Shown: one piece after another, positions 22,630 to 32,672 of the stretch
Position numbering within the stretch: the stretch's first letter is position 1
Layout of the letters: each line of letters begins with the position of its first letter
From: Nigrospora sphaerica
Lineage: Eukaryota; Ascomycota; Sordariomycetes; Amphisphaeriales; Apiosporaceae
Direction of reading: 5' to 3'
Length of the DNA stretch: 64,000 nucleotides
Assembly (NCBI GenBank): GCA_018287875.1
Contig: JAGVVL010000015.1
Location: 2,914,001-2,978,000 of the forward strand
The notes under the pieces: generated by a model
Seen by the model: only the letters and a program-made list of their open reading frames with translations
Databases searched by the model: none
What the model was told of the DNA's origin: nothing
Program-made: the position numbers and the translations under genes

Positions 22630-24784
22630 TTAAGATTCGCCATATTCTAGCAACGAGTCCATACTCTGATTTTGCCTGTTTCTTTGTCTTAATTGCCGTA
22701 GTTGAACCGCTGGGATTGACTCAGTAATATCTTCTAAAGGCGTTTCCTTAACCCCTGGCCACTTAATTCCGGCTAGGATGGTGTTTCCTAGAGTTTTCAG
22801 CTCGCTTTCCTCCATTATCTCTATAGGGGCTAGCCTGTTAGACTCCGCTTCGCCACCACCCTCGACAGCGTTGTCGCTCGACTGGTTTTGGGGCAACTCC
22901 GCCCCTTGAGGCTCGATAAAGTGATGATAAAAGATCAGAGGGAGAATGCTGTCTTTCCAGACAGGTCGGGTGTGGCGGTGCCGCCAGCATATCGCTATCG
23001 TCCACACGGATAGAGAGGCCGTGATGACCGTGAGGCAGACAGGCAATAGAAGCCACTCCAAACGTATGGAGACACACACTGTCGTCTGCCATGCGATTCC
23101 CTGTACCTCGCCCGGCGGGCGCGCACCGCTCTTGCTATCCGCGTTGAAGTAGGACCAAGTGGGCATTTGTGGGTTGGGTGAATTGAAAGCAGCAGCTCCA
23201 TACTGGAATCGAAATCTATTCGTCATCGATGTGGCAAATGAGTCAAACCATCGTGCGATTCCATCAAACGTTCCATCTCCACTGAAGTAACCAAGAGTAT
23301 TTTGGTCCGCCTCAGCCGCAACGCTGGAGAGGCAATAGCGCGTTCCATGATCATCGCATGCGCCGTTGAATATATTACTGTGGAGATTTCGAGAAAGTAT
23401 CATAACGAACGGGGCCCTTTGGCGGTAGATGCAGTTCTCAGAAGCTGTGACGTTTTGGTGGGTATATCGGTAAGGGGATGGCCCGCCGTAGTCGGTGAGG
23501 TTGTATAATGCTAGGTTGGTCTCTCCAGAATGGGAAGCTGTGTTTCGTAATGGTCCCGAGGTGTGGCCGTTCTTCTCAAGACACAGAGGGTCGATTGTGA
23601 CATAATCGTAGTCCTGATTGTCCAGAGTGTTCAGAGCGGATGCAGTGAATGCAGGAGCACGAGCCTCTTCAGGAATGTGTATCTGCATAAGGATCGATCG
23701 AACCTCGTTTTCCAATAGACGGTTTCCAGTGATGTTGGAGATGTATGTCCTTATACATAAATATAGTGTACACACAGCTGCAATGCTGGCATGAGAACCT
23801 GTGGCACAAAAAACGGACCCGTTAATTGCCTTGCAGTAACTGCGCCTTATATGCGACAGAACCGTTTCTTGCGAGAAAGTTGACATTGATATATGCCCAT
23901 CTAGACGTCTCCCTTAGGTCTGGTGTGAGAAGATCGCCTAGCCAGGAGAGGTCTCTGGTCCCGTTGATTTTGCTTTCCGTGTGGAGATCGAGAAAAATTT
24001 CATAACTTTCGGGAATATATCTCAAGTAGAGTTCGTACTCTCCTTCGTAGATAAGAGAGGATATATCCATGCATTTGCTGCACATACCAACCGTGGAGCT
24101 TGTGGCAGATTCGTCGTCGGCAGAGTTCCCGGTCTGGGTGTCACGACGGGCTCCAACGGGAAACGTGCAATTGCCTGTGACGCAAGTTCCGACCACTTGG
24201 TTTTCCACAGCATTTGGATTTATTGCTGTGGAGAAGGTGGCAGCAATTAAGTCGAACGCGGCCTTCGGACCGCCTTTCGTATGCTCGTAAGCACCTCGGC
24301 GAGGAACGAAATGGGCGAAGGGAAGGGAAGCTTCTCGTCCATGGAGCGGGAACGAACACTCCATCGTACCGTTGGCTTGTTGGACAAAAGGACCGATAAG
24401 AAACGAAGTAAGAACGACCAAAATAGCCGTGAGCGTGATCAGGTCTTTCCACCAGACGGTGGGGAAAAGAGACAATGCGCCAAGGATACCGCGACTGCCA
24501 GCATCAAATTGCTGTAAGTTGGATATAGGCTGTTTATGATCCCCACTTTGCCAATTCCATTTCCTTTGGGATATGATCTGTGAAACAATAATGACTAGTG
24601 TGGCGCGGAGGAAAGTGGAAAGGAGGGCAAGGAGCGCGTTAAAGCTAATGGGTCCGCTCCAGTCAGGAACTGGGCTGCCATGATTCAGCCGAAGGAGGGC
24701 AACGATTGAAACAATCAGACCAAAAGCGATGACGTTAAAGAGAATTTCCTATATCCAGACGCGAAAAATGCGGTATTGCCCCAT
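22630..24784 (-). pseudogene. DUF3176-family membrane protein, with premature TAG
   Basis: Pieces in order on the minus strand: MGQYRIFRVWI then TAG (24,751-24,749), EILFNVIAFGLIVSIVALLR (membrane segment 1), a long segment with ATLVIIVSQIISQRKWNW and FPTVWWKDLITLTAILVVLT (membrane segments), a Cys-rich extracellular part with GTCVTGNCTFP and CSKCMDIS, and after a frame change near 23,830 CTLYLCIRTY, many N-glycosylation-type NxT/S sites, a last membrane helix (WLLLPVCLTVITASLSVWTI) and WKDSILPLIF. This is the layout of fungal DUF3176 (PF11374) proteins, of unknown function. The TAG sits where the family has Trp (TGG), a CpA-to-TpA change on the other strand, i.e. RIP-type. The frame change near 23,830 may be a short intron or a frameshift; I found no convincing donor. 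The last exon (22,630-23,886) is otherwise intact. Confidence 0.75.
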
Positions 24785-25157
24785 CTTAACTGAAAGGCTG
24801 AGAAAGGGTTGAGGTACAAGTCGTCTTTGCATTAGGGAAAACACTTAGGGAGCGTGGGGAAAGGTGCGAACAAGCTTAAATATCTCAATGTTTATACTGT
24901 GAGGGCTTGCACGGAAGACTCTCCAATCACCATGCCCGATCTGGAAATGGGAACACGTATTCCGAACGCAGTCTCTCGTTCCCCAAAGTACCGCCAAGTC
25001 TACCTACACGAGGCTGACCTCTCAGAACAACCCAATTGCCACCACCAAGAGCTAGCTAAGCCACGTTGCCTGCATAGTAGTACGTAATATTACCACACCA
25101 GAAATGAGAATGCAGAGGACCACGAGGAAAGTATTGGAATTGCGGGCGCTTATAGGG
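24785..25157. other. region upstream of the DUF3176 gene, disrupted by retrotransposon
   Basis: Upstream side of the minus-strand DUF3176 gene. Small plus-strand frames (24,854-25,087 and the frame entering the LTR from 25,104) are not convincing genes. The retrotransposon inserted 370 bp upstream of the DUF3176 start. Confidence 0.4.
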
Positions 25158-25162
25158 CAGAG

Positions 25163-25374
25163 TGTAAGGATCCGAAGGAATCACAATGGCACCGTCAGGT
25201 ATAGGGTAGCGAAGGGCAGGCTCAATTCCACTGCAAGACTGATTCTTGCAGAATCCAAGTTCAAGTCGGGCGCCAGCAGTGCGCCCGCTTCTCGCTAGTA
25301 GGCTGCCGGTGGGTTGCGCCGCAGGTCAGATGACCAGCCTGCGGATGCACCTCTCCAGCGCCTCCTCCCTTACA
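25163..25374 (-). repeat. 3' LTR of the gypsy element
   Basis: Reads TGTAAGGATCC...CTCCCTTACA on the plus strand. Identical, as read, to the LTR at 30,666-30,877. Outer flank CAGAG. The inner side on the coding strand is the polypurine tract, which makes this the 3' LTR. Confidence 0.92.
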
Positions 25375-25380
25375 ATTATG

Positions 25381-25391
25381 CCCTCCCTCCT
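25381..25391 (-). other. polypurine tract
   Basis: AGGAGGGAGGG on the coding strand, six bases before the 3' LTR; expected primer site for plus-strand DNA synthesis. Confidence 0.65.
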
Positions 25392-25689
25392 AAGGCAGCC
25401 GTCCCGGTGCCTCAGGCTGCATAGCCAGTCTTACTGGTGCTATAACCATTAGGCGGGGGAGCTACCCCTCCTTAGTAGGAGCTGCAGCTTGAAGCTAGGG
25501 CGGGGTTCCCGTAGCTAGGCAACCAGGCAGCCAAACAACCAGAGTAATCCCAGCTGCCATCGTCTCATCGTCTTCTGGACGTGCCCTTGTCCTTTTGAAC
25601 GCAGTCCCGACGCGTCTCCATCGTGTCGCTGTCACCTCTACGCCAGTTCACCATTGTCTCGGCGTCGCAACACCGTTCCGTTTGTCACC

Positions 25690-26724
25690 ATGCCGCGCGC
25701 TCCCCATCTCTCTTCCGTTCAGGAGTTGAACTACACCCAGCCAGAGCCGGCCATCCGCCCTTGTCGACGATGCTAGGGGCATCTGCTCGACAATTGGCCG
25801 GAGGGCGCCCTCGACTTTGTCGAGCCCGAGTGCACGTTCCATGCGGCCTCGGTGGACCGTTGCAAGTTGTGTTGTGACCGATCCAAGTCCTGCAAGCTGG
25901 CGAGTATTCCTTATCACGTCGACGTCGCGTCGCTAACGTATCGCAGGCTCCTGCCGGAATGTCAGGCGACGAGACAGACCTTAATAAGGTCTTGTTCATT
26001 GTGAAGACGACCTTCTTCGATATCGAGGAGGTAGTCAGTGAGGACAGTGATGGCGATAGCGATGAGGAGCGCAGCGCGACGGCGCATTACGCAGTGCCTG
26101 CGGAGGCTCGCTTCCTCATCAATAAGGCGCAACACCGCCTTGTCGCCGCCTTCATGGCTGCGATCACCTCGCATGGCTCGCCCTTTGGCATCACTGGTGA
26201 CAAGGCCACTAACACCGTGCGTGTCCCTTAGGGCAGCGAGACACTGTCGGGTAGCTGACGAGAATAGAGTGCCGCAATTGCGTACACCCAGTACGTCGCC
26301 AGTCGTGTTCAGGTGCTGGCTACCCAGTATCCGCACCCTGGTGCGTCGGCCGTGAGTGTCCATCTCTTCGCCGCCCTTCCGCTGTCTATTTGCTGACGAC
26401 TGGCTGGCGTGTTAGGATGGTAATGCCATCCAAGTCTGGAACGAGGTGAACGAGCCTCGTCTTCGCCGTGGTGATCCTGGTGCCAATGTTTGGCACATCG
26501 CGATTCGCGCGTTCATGCGCGATTATAAGGAGGCCTGGGAGCGTTACTGTTGGGAGGATGAGCGTCCCCAACACATTATCGACTTCGACTCGGAGCAGCT
26601 GGATGATCTGGAGGAGGGAGAGATCTCCACGGAGGCGAAGGAGTGGCGCGAGGGCGATTGGCGGACCCTTGTGCGTGTCTTCCCGCCCACGTTCCGCGAG
26701 TACGCCCGCTTCCGGGAGGATTGA
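25690..26724 (+). CDS. antisense four-exon gene inside the gypsy element, unknown function
   Basis: Exons 25,690-25,899, 25,947-26,216, 26,268-26,351 and 26,416-26,724 join in phase to 291 codons. Introns are 47, 51 and 64 nt, end in AG and have CTAAC or CTGAC branch words. Introns 2 and 3 start GTGCGT and GTGAGT. Intron 1 starts GCGAGT (GC-AG type). Exon 1 encodes a cysteine pattern (PCRRC ... PECTF ... RCKLCCDRSKSC) resembling small zinc-binding modules. Exon 2 has an acidic stretch (EDSDGDSDEE). Exon 4 has VWHIAIRAFMRDYKEAW and an acidic tail before FREYARFRED. One TAG interrupts codon 29 (25,774), a possible CAG-to-TAG RIP change. The gene runs opposite to gag-pol between the chromodomain and 3' LTR. 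I do not recognise the protein. The model rests on phase and splice signals only. Confidence 0.55.
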
Positions 26725-26841
26725 AGGGTTGGCTTATCGGCAGTGGTTCGCTGCCATTCCGTCGTCGCGTTGTCGTCGTGTGGTTGCCTTGCGGTTGCGC
26801 CCTGGGGTCCCGGTCTTGGCTGACTTGTCGCTGGTGGTGCG

Positions 26842-27186
26842 CTAGTCCTGCGCTGGCGATTCGATAATGTTGCTTCGAGGTCTTGATGCCCCCCGTGGCA
26901 TACGAATTGAATCACCGGCCCCGTTTGGCTTGTCCTTCTCCGCTTGCCCTTCGAACCGACGTACTAGTGTTGGTGCGTTCTTAAGGTGCGCTGCAGGTTC
27001 CCATTGATTGTACTCTGCTGGCCAGCCCTTCCACTTCACTAGGTACTGGTGTCCGCCGTGTCGCTTACGCTTCTCTAGGATGTCTTCGACTTCCCATTCT
27101 TCTTCGTCGTCCTCAAGCTCGGGGCCTTGTAGGAATTCCTCGGCCCGGCTCCCAGGACGGATATTCCATGGCTCAAGGAGGGACAC
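26842..27186 (-). pseudogene. chromodomain at the integrase C-terminus
   Basis: Contains EWEVEDILEKRKRHGGHQYL and VKWKGWPAEYNQWEP, a canonical chromodomain (aromatic residues Y/W/W for methyl-lysine binding in the expected places). In chromoviruses this module directs integration to heterochromatin through methylated histone H3. It lies downstream of the integrase with a frame break between them (around 27,200-27,415). It fits an element found at the edge of RIP heterochromatin. Confidence 0.85.
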
Positions 27187-27414
27187 TGGGAAGACGTCGT
27201 GGAGTCGCTGTTATTTTGTTGGTAATGCAATGCGGTAGGCGGCACTGCCAACCTTCTCGGTGATCTTAAACGGTCCGAGGAACTTAGGCTTTAGCTTATT
27301 GTTCACTTTTAGCCGTAGATTCCTCGTCGATAGCCCTACGAGGTCGCCTGTCCTCATATGTAAGGGTTGGTGTCTCCGGTTATACCACTTCTGCTGTGCC
27401 GCTGTGGCGTTTTG

Positions 27415-28468
27415 CTAGCGAGTCTGTAGCTTTTCCCTAACGGCTTGTAGGCGTTCGATCCGTTCTTTAGCGGCTGGTACCTCCCTTCCCGGGGGTTCGT
27501 CCACGATCCCCTCACGGATTTCGGGGTTGTATCCGTAGAGTGCTAAAAATGGGGAGATGCCTGTTGTTACGCTCGTCGCGTTATAACTGCGAACTCTGCT
27601 TCGCCGAGGAGTCGTGGCCATGCCGCTGGTTCGTCGCCAGTGAAGCACCGTAGGTATACCTCTGTACCTGGTTAGCCCTTTCTGTTTGGCCGTCTGTTTG
27701 GGGATGGAAGGCTGTAGATAGCCTCTGTTTAATCCTCGAGTAGAAGCAAAGGTTCGACCAGAACTCGCTAGTGAATAGGCTGCCCCTGTTTAACACGATC
27801 CCTCTTCGGGCTCCGTATCGCAGTTCGATTTCTTTATGCAATAGCTCTGCGAGCTGCGGGCTCGTTATCGACGTATTAACGGCGAAAAACCGACTTATCT
27901 TCGTATACCTGTCTACCACGACCAGGATGGCATTCACCGGGTCCCCCTGGAACTGCGCCTCAGGCAGGCCGGTGATGAAGTCCATTGTGATCTCCTGCCA
28001 TGGTCCTTGTGGTAGCGGTAACGACTGTAGCTCGCCATAAGGCCGATGTCTCTTCGCCTTGGTCCCTTGGCATACCTCGCAGCTATCCGCCCACGCGGCG
28101 ACGTCGATAGCGAGATGCTTCCAGTAGTACTTCCTGCGGATCAGTTCTTCTGTCCGTTTTTGTCCAAAGTGCCCTGTAAGGGGGTCGTCATGGTAGGTCT
28201 CTAGGATAGTATCCTTTAGAGCCTTCGAGGCCGGTATCACCACCTTGCCTTTAAACAACAGCGTGCTGTCAACCACTGACCAGTCACCTGCGTTTCGCTG
28301 CGAGGACGCGTCCGTCTCTCCAGCAAGACGACGTTGCGTCTCTGGGACTAATTTGTAGCCCAGCCTAACTAGTCTCTTCGATCTAGCCGGCTCATCCTCC
28401 GAGGTCTCCTTAACCACTCGGGCATCCGAGTGCTCCTTTGCTCCCCGGGCATCTGGGGCTCTGCTCAC
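27415..28468 (-). pseudogene. gypsy integrase with altered catalytic residue
   Basis: The zinc-binding HHCC region is visible (YHDDPLTGHFG ... CEVCQGTKAKRHR), then the catalytic core with MDFITGLP (first Asp) and FHPQTDGQTERANQ (Glu). The middle motif reads IVLNRGSLFTSEFW, where the family has a conserved Asp before RGS (D-R-G-S-x-F). The Asn there removes one of the three metal-binding acids, so this integrase should be inactive. The frame shifts near 27,600, after NQVQRYTYGA, and continues as LALYGYNPEIR. Confidence 0.85.
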
Positions 28469-28642
28469 TTCCCAGGCATCAAGGCGACGTTGTGTCCCTG
28501 GGACTAATTTGTAGCCCAGCCTAACTAGTCTCTTCGATCTAGCCGGCTCATCCTCCGAGGGCCCCTTAGCCCCTCGGGCATCCGGGTGCTCCTTTGCTCC
28601 CCGGGCATCTGGGGCTCTGCTCGCTTCCCAGGCATCAAGACG
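28331..28642 (-). repeat. 156-bp in-frame tandem duplication in pol
   Basis: The block beginning ACGTTGCGTCTCTGGGACTA at 28,331 recurs as ACGTTGTGTCCCTGGGACTA at 28,487, and the whole 156-bp unit is repeated with few changes. A third partial start lies at ~28,640. 156 bp is 52 codons, and on the coding strand both units read ..RAPDARGAKEHSDAR.. / ..SEDEPARSKRLVRLGYKLVP. It sits between RNase H and integrase. Confidence 0.75.
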
Positions 28643-28799
28643 GGCTCACGTCTCTGGGTCCGTTCTCTGGCCCTGTCTTAGCGTGTAAGATGTCGAGAAG
28701 TTCGGTCCTCGACGGCATTTCGCCCTTAAAGTCTGGTCTTCTCGACGGTGCGTCCGCGGGGTTGCTCTTGCCAAGCCTATATTTGATGTTGAAGTCAAA

Positions 28800-29981
28800 A
28801 GGAGCCAAGAACATGCACCACCGCGCTTGACGCCCGTTAAGTTAACTCTGCTTCATAAACACTTGGAGGTTCTGGTGGTCTGTAAGTACTTCCACTGGTT
28901 GCAGGCTACCTTAGAGGTAGTGCCGCCAGTGCTTGAAGGACTCCACGATAGCCATCATCTCCTTATCCGGTACGGAGTACGCCAGTTCGGCGGCGTTGAA
29001 CTTGCGAGACTAAAACGCAATGGGGGCGAATCGCCCACAGTAAATGAATCGTCGGTAGAAGTTGCAGAACCTAAGGAAAACCTGGATATCATGGAAGCTC
29101 TGGGGAAGCGGCTACTCCTGGATAGTGGACACCCGACTAGGCTCCATCGATATGCCGTCGCGCGAGATAATAAATCCTAGGAGTTCGACATGGTCCTGGA
29201 AAAAGGAACAGCTTTGAAGGTCCTGAGCGTGGGTGTCGCGGTCCTTAGAGAAGATGAGGATGTCGTCGAGGTATACTACGCAGACGACGTCGAGTAGGCC
29301 TTGGAGCGCCTCATGGATATACCCTTGGAAGGTGGCTGGCGCGTTCGTGAGCCCAAAAGGCATAACCACACACTCGAAGTGACCGTAACGTGTGCGAAAG
29401 GCTGTCTTCCACTCGTCTCCTCGCCGGATGCGAATCCTATGGTAGGCGTCTTTAACGTCGATCTTAGAAAAGAACTGGGAGCCGGATACCCTATCCATGA
29501 TCTCCGTAATTAAGGGTAAGGGGTACCGGTTCTTCACTGTGACCTGGCTGGCCCCTTGGGCGCTGAAGACGTCGAGAAACGAGCGGAGCTCTGCCGGAAT
29601 GCTGTCGAGATCTTGGCTAGACACTGGCTCGTCTTCGTCCGGCAGAGCTAGGGTTGGTAGCATTGTCACCGTATACACATGCGCTGAACCACGCGCTTGG
29701 TCCAGGAACTGCGGCGCGGTAAGGAGCTCGCTCTTCGCTATCTCTAAGCCGAAGAGCCACCTATCGCTAGCAGGTTCGAGGATCACACGGTGCTCGTTCA
29801 GGAATGTGCGAGATAAAAGGATAGGGCTCCCTTCAATGCGAGTCTCGATCAATGGCGACGCAGAGGCGTCGACAAGTCCGCGTGGTGCCCCGGTCATCCG
29901 TGATACGAAAGGGGACCTCGTAAACACCGTAAGTGGGATAACGCAGCTGCCTAACGGCGTGCATAGTCGGTGGTTCGGCAC
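28800..29981 (-). pseudogene. gypsy reverse transcriptase / RNase H, deleted
   Basis: The frame from 29,981 carries the end of a protease/linker region and RT: TVKNRYPLPLI, KIDVKDAYHRIRI, EWKTAFRTRYGHFE, MPFGLTNAPATFQ and the catalytic YLDDILIFSKD. The N-terminal fingers usually found between the linker and TVKNRYPLPL are missing. A stop (TAG at 29,112) follows TIQE where the family has Trp. After it FLRFCNFYRRFI and RNase H-like [20 protein letters not shown] (~28,960-28,900) can still be read, with most of the thumb and RNase H deleted. Confidence 0.85.
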
Positions 29982-30299
29982 TGCTTCGCTGGAGGTTTGC
30001 GGTCTGCGCAGGTCGGGCGTGATCGAGTTCCTGCTCTCGAAGTGGTCCGTGCGTGGGCGGTTCTGCGGGAATTCTCTGCCTCCTCGATAGCGTTTCGATG
30101 GTTGCTCATTGTGCGTGTCCGCTCTTCGTTTATTCCGGCTGTCTGACCTAGCCTATTCGTCTCATCGGCTGCTCCTCTTCACTCGTTCGCTGTAGCTGTT
30201 TCTCGAGGCCGGCGAGGTAGATATCGAAGTCTCGAGGGCTCTGCGTAGGCCCTTAGGCGGCGTTGTCGGGACCCCCACGAACATTGAAAAGTATCGATG

Positions 30300-30617
30300 T
30301 TACGCGTGCGGAGGTCGCGGCCTTGGTCGGAAAAAGAGGAAGTGTCGCGTCGCTGTCGCGCCGGTGTCGAAATGCTGTCGGTGTCGAAATGCTGTTGGTG
30401 TCGAACTGCTGTCGGTGTCGAGCCCGAAGGCGAGGCGGAGTTCTCGCTCCTTTTCCCGTTGCTGCTGGAGTTGTTCTAGGAGCTGGATACGCGCATTGAT
30501 GTCGTTTAGCTGTTGTCGCTCAGCGGTGAGGTCGGTCGGCGAGGAGATTAAGTCCACGCTGTCCGGTGCGTCGTCTTCCGCTACGCTAGCCGTGGCATTT
30601 TGTCTTCGTGTCGGCAT
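30300..30617 (-). pseudogene. gag remnant
   Basis: The frame starts MPTRRQNATASVAEDDAPDS about 50 bp after the 5' LTR, at the expected gag start, with a coiled-coil-like QLLEQLQQQREKERELR. It ends after 105 codons in a low-complexity stretch encoded by four ~18-bp tandem units (GGTGTCGAAATGCTGTC, ~30,361-30,425). Capsid and zinc knuckle are not found before the pol frame, so most of gag is deleted. Confidence 0.6.
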
Positions 30618-30653
30618 CTTAGCGCTTCGCTACCGTATAGGTGACGTTAAAAG

Positions 30654-30662
30654 AAGAATCAG
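30654..30662 (-). other. candidate self-priming primer-binding site
   Basis: On the coding strand the 5' LTR is followed by ATTCTGATTCTTC, which lacks the TGG that begins a tRNA-primed site. The nonamer CTGATTCTT here is complementary to AAGAATCAG inside the LTR (30,742-30,750). Fold-back priming of this kind is known from Tf1/sushi-type gypsy elements. The transcription start is unknown, so this is a suggestion only. Confidence 0.35.
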
Positions 30663-30665
30663 AAT

Positions 30666-30877
30666 TGTAAGGATCCGAAGGAATCACAATGGCACCGTCA
30701 GGTATAGGGTAGCGAAGGGCAGGCTCAATTCCACTGCAAGACTGATTCTTGCAGAATCCAAGTTCAAGTCGGGCGCCAGCAGTGCGCCCGCTTCTCGCTA
30801 GTAGGCTGCCGGTGGGTTGCGCCGCAGGTCAGATGACCAGCCTGCGGATGCACCTCTCCAGCGCCTCCTCCCTTACA
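30666..30877 (-). repeat. 5' LTR of the gypsy element
   Basis: Same 212 bp as the LTR at 25,163-25,374. Outer flank CAGAG. It would carry the promoter of the genomic RNA. It contains a short palindrome (GATTCTTGCAGAATC on the plus strand) around 30,744-30,758. Confidence 0.92.
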
Positions 30878-30882
30878 CAGAG

Positions 30883-32672
30883 CCTTTACGAGTGGGATGA
30901 CTAATTTTCTGCTGGCGACAAGGTATGTATCAATCTCTTCTAGCTCGTATGCTCTTTAGTGCTATAAGGCCACACGGCCGCTTCACTTAAACAGCAAATC
31001 AAAAAGACTATAATGAGAACTATCTTATTTAAGATGAGTAATAAGCATGTAGGTAAAAGTGAAGTTAGAAGAAGTAAAAGAAAACGAGTGTCTATTAAGG
31101 AAGCATCTTAGCTAAAACTAAATAGCTAAAGGTTTACTTACTATACTATATTAAATAAAAAGTGTACTTATTAAAAAGCTGTATTATTAAACTTATATAA
31201 ATTTTATATACAAAAAACCTTGTAATAAATATTAAAAGAGGTTTAATAAAGGATAACATAAACGTTATAAGTTATATCTTAAAAATAAATATTTGATCAA
31301 ATAAATGTTAAAGTTATTAATATATAGAAAGTAAATAGAAATAACCTAGTACTTTATTTACTAATACTATAAGACTTATATAAGTATAGTATTTTTAATA
31401 TTAACAAGATTAATATATACTTTATTAAAAGAATAAATCGTTTTCTTTTACCTTTATTACTTTAAACGTTTGAAAATTAAGCACTTTAACTAGTATAAAA
31501 AAAAGTATATATTTATATTTATATATATATTAATAATAAACGTATTAATATCAATATGAGATAACTTTCTTTATATTAATGTCAAGGAGCGAGCAGGCAG
31601 GCGGATAACGGAGTCGATTCAGGTTCTATGCTACAGGTCCAGGTTCCTATTCTGTCGGTACAGGTCAGGCTTGGTGGACAGGACGTAGCTTGAAGAGCTA
31701 CAACTGAAGTCTCCTCGGTCGCAGACTTCTTATCTAAATCCCCAACGGAGGTCCGTACCGAGCGGTCTTGACAGAACTCCATCACGGGACGACTAATCCG
31801 TAGCCAGTTTAGGATGTCTCAGAGGCTGCCCTGTGCCAGTACGGTCTGTCACGGTCCACCCCGTGACAATTAAAGTAAATATAATATATTATATAAAAAA
31901 TCGTTTAAATATAAAAAGATTAAGCTTTTTATTACGACCTTAAGAAATCTAAGCTACATAAGATAATTAAACACTATATTAGCTACTAACAATTTCTTTA
32001 ACTATAAAGAAAACGATCAATATAAAGGTAATAATAGAAAAGCCTTTAATGAAGAACGCTGCCTAAGTAAGGAAAACATAATTAGGATAAGAAAGACTTC
32101 TTAGTTAAGATAAAAGGTTATATAATAGATATAAGTATTATAAGCTATTTAATATAATTAAAGTATTAACAAGAGATTAACTTAATATATAATTTGAAAA
32201 GATTTCTTAATTAAATAAGTTTAATTTAATAACTAATTTAAGTATTTATCTTACTTATAAATAGAGCTAACCTCTTAACAAGTTATTATAAAAAATTTAA
32301 AATTATACTTTTATATTATAACCCTTAATATTTAAAGTAACGTTTTTAGTTAGAAATCTTAATAAAAGCTTATTATTATTTTAAAAGTAAGGATTATTAC
32401 CTATACTTTATTATGAAGTACGTAAATAAGTAAACATGGTTATGAAATACTAATAACATCTTTAAATATTTATTAAAATATTTCAATTATGTTCTGAGAA
32501 TGGTTTTAAAATTATTTTTAAAAGTTTTAAAATGATTTTTTAAGAATTTTATCAAAATCTTTTTAAAATACTTACTCTAAAAATAAAATTCCCTTCTAAG
32601 AATACTTCTTTTTAAGTATATATATATATTAAATAAATAAACTTCATTTACTTTTATTGTAATTTTAATTAT
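30883..32672. repeat. AT-rich, RIP-like block up to the permease gene
   Basis: After ~100 bp of GC-balanced flank the sequence is AT-rich and non-coding. It contains one GC-rich solo LTR (31,580-31,868). It ends abruptly at the stop codon of the permease. Confidence 0.75.
31580..31868. repeat. solo LTR (289 bp) with ATTAA target duplication
   Basis: A GC-rich island beginning TGTCAAGG and ending CCGTGACA (TG...CA, 5-bp inverted ends TGTCA/TGACA). It is flanked by ATTAA on both sides (31,575-31,579 and 31,869-31,873). Its sequence is unrelated to the 212-bp LTR family. It is undamaged by RIP inside a heavily RIP-mutated block, so the insertion is younger than the surroundings. Confidence 0.8.

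Larger units (their letters stand above)
25163..30877 (-). mobile_element. Ty3/gypsy chromovirus-type LTR retrotransposon, internally deleted
   Basis: 5,715 bp bounded by two 212-bp LTRs that are identical as read, with target duplication CAGAG (25,158-25,162 and 30,878-30,882). The coding strand is minus: gag start (30,617), reverse transcriptase (29,981-29,112), RNase H remnants (~29,110-28,800), integrase (28,468-27,415) and chromodomain (27,186-26,842), in Ty3/gypsy order. A polypurine tract AGGAGGGAGGG precedes the 3' LTR (25,381-25,391). Gag is mostly missing, RT lacks its N-terminal fingers, and stops and frame breaks occur. Identical LTRs with a damaged interior mean a young insertion of an already defective element, moved by proteins of another copy. 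Between chromodomain and 3' LTR an extra gene is encoded on the opposite strand. Confidence 0.92.

Noticed and set aside
30364..30801. 145-codon plus-strand frame running into the LTR
   Set aside because: Antisense to gag and LTR; its last ~48 residues are just the LTR translated, as also at 25,104-25,298 and 16,334-15,957.
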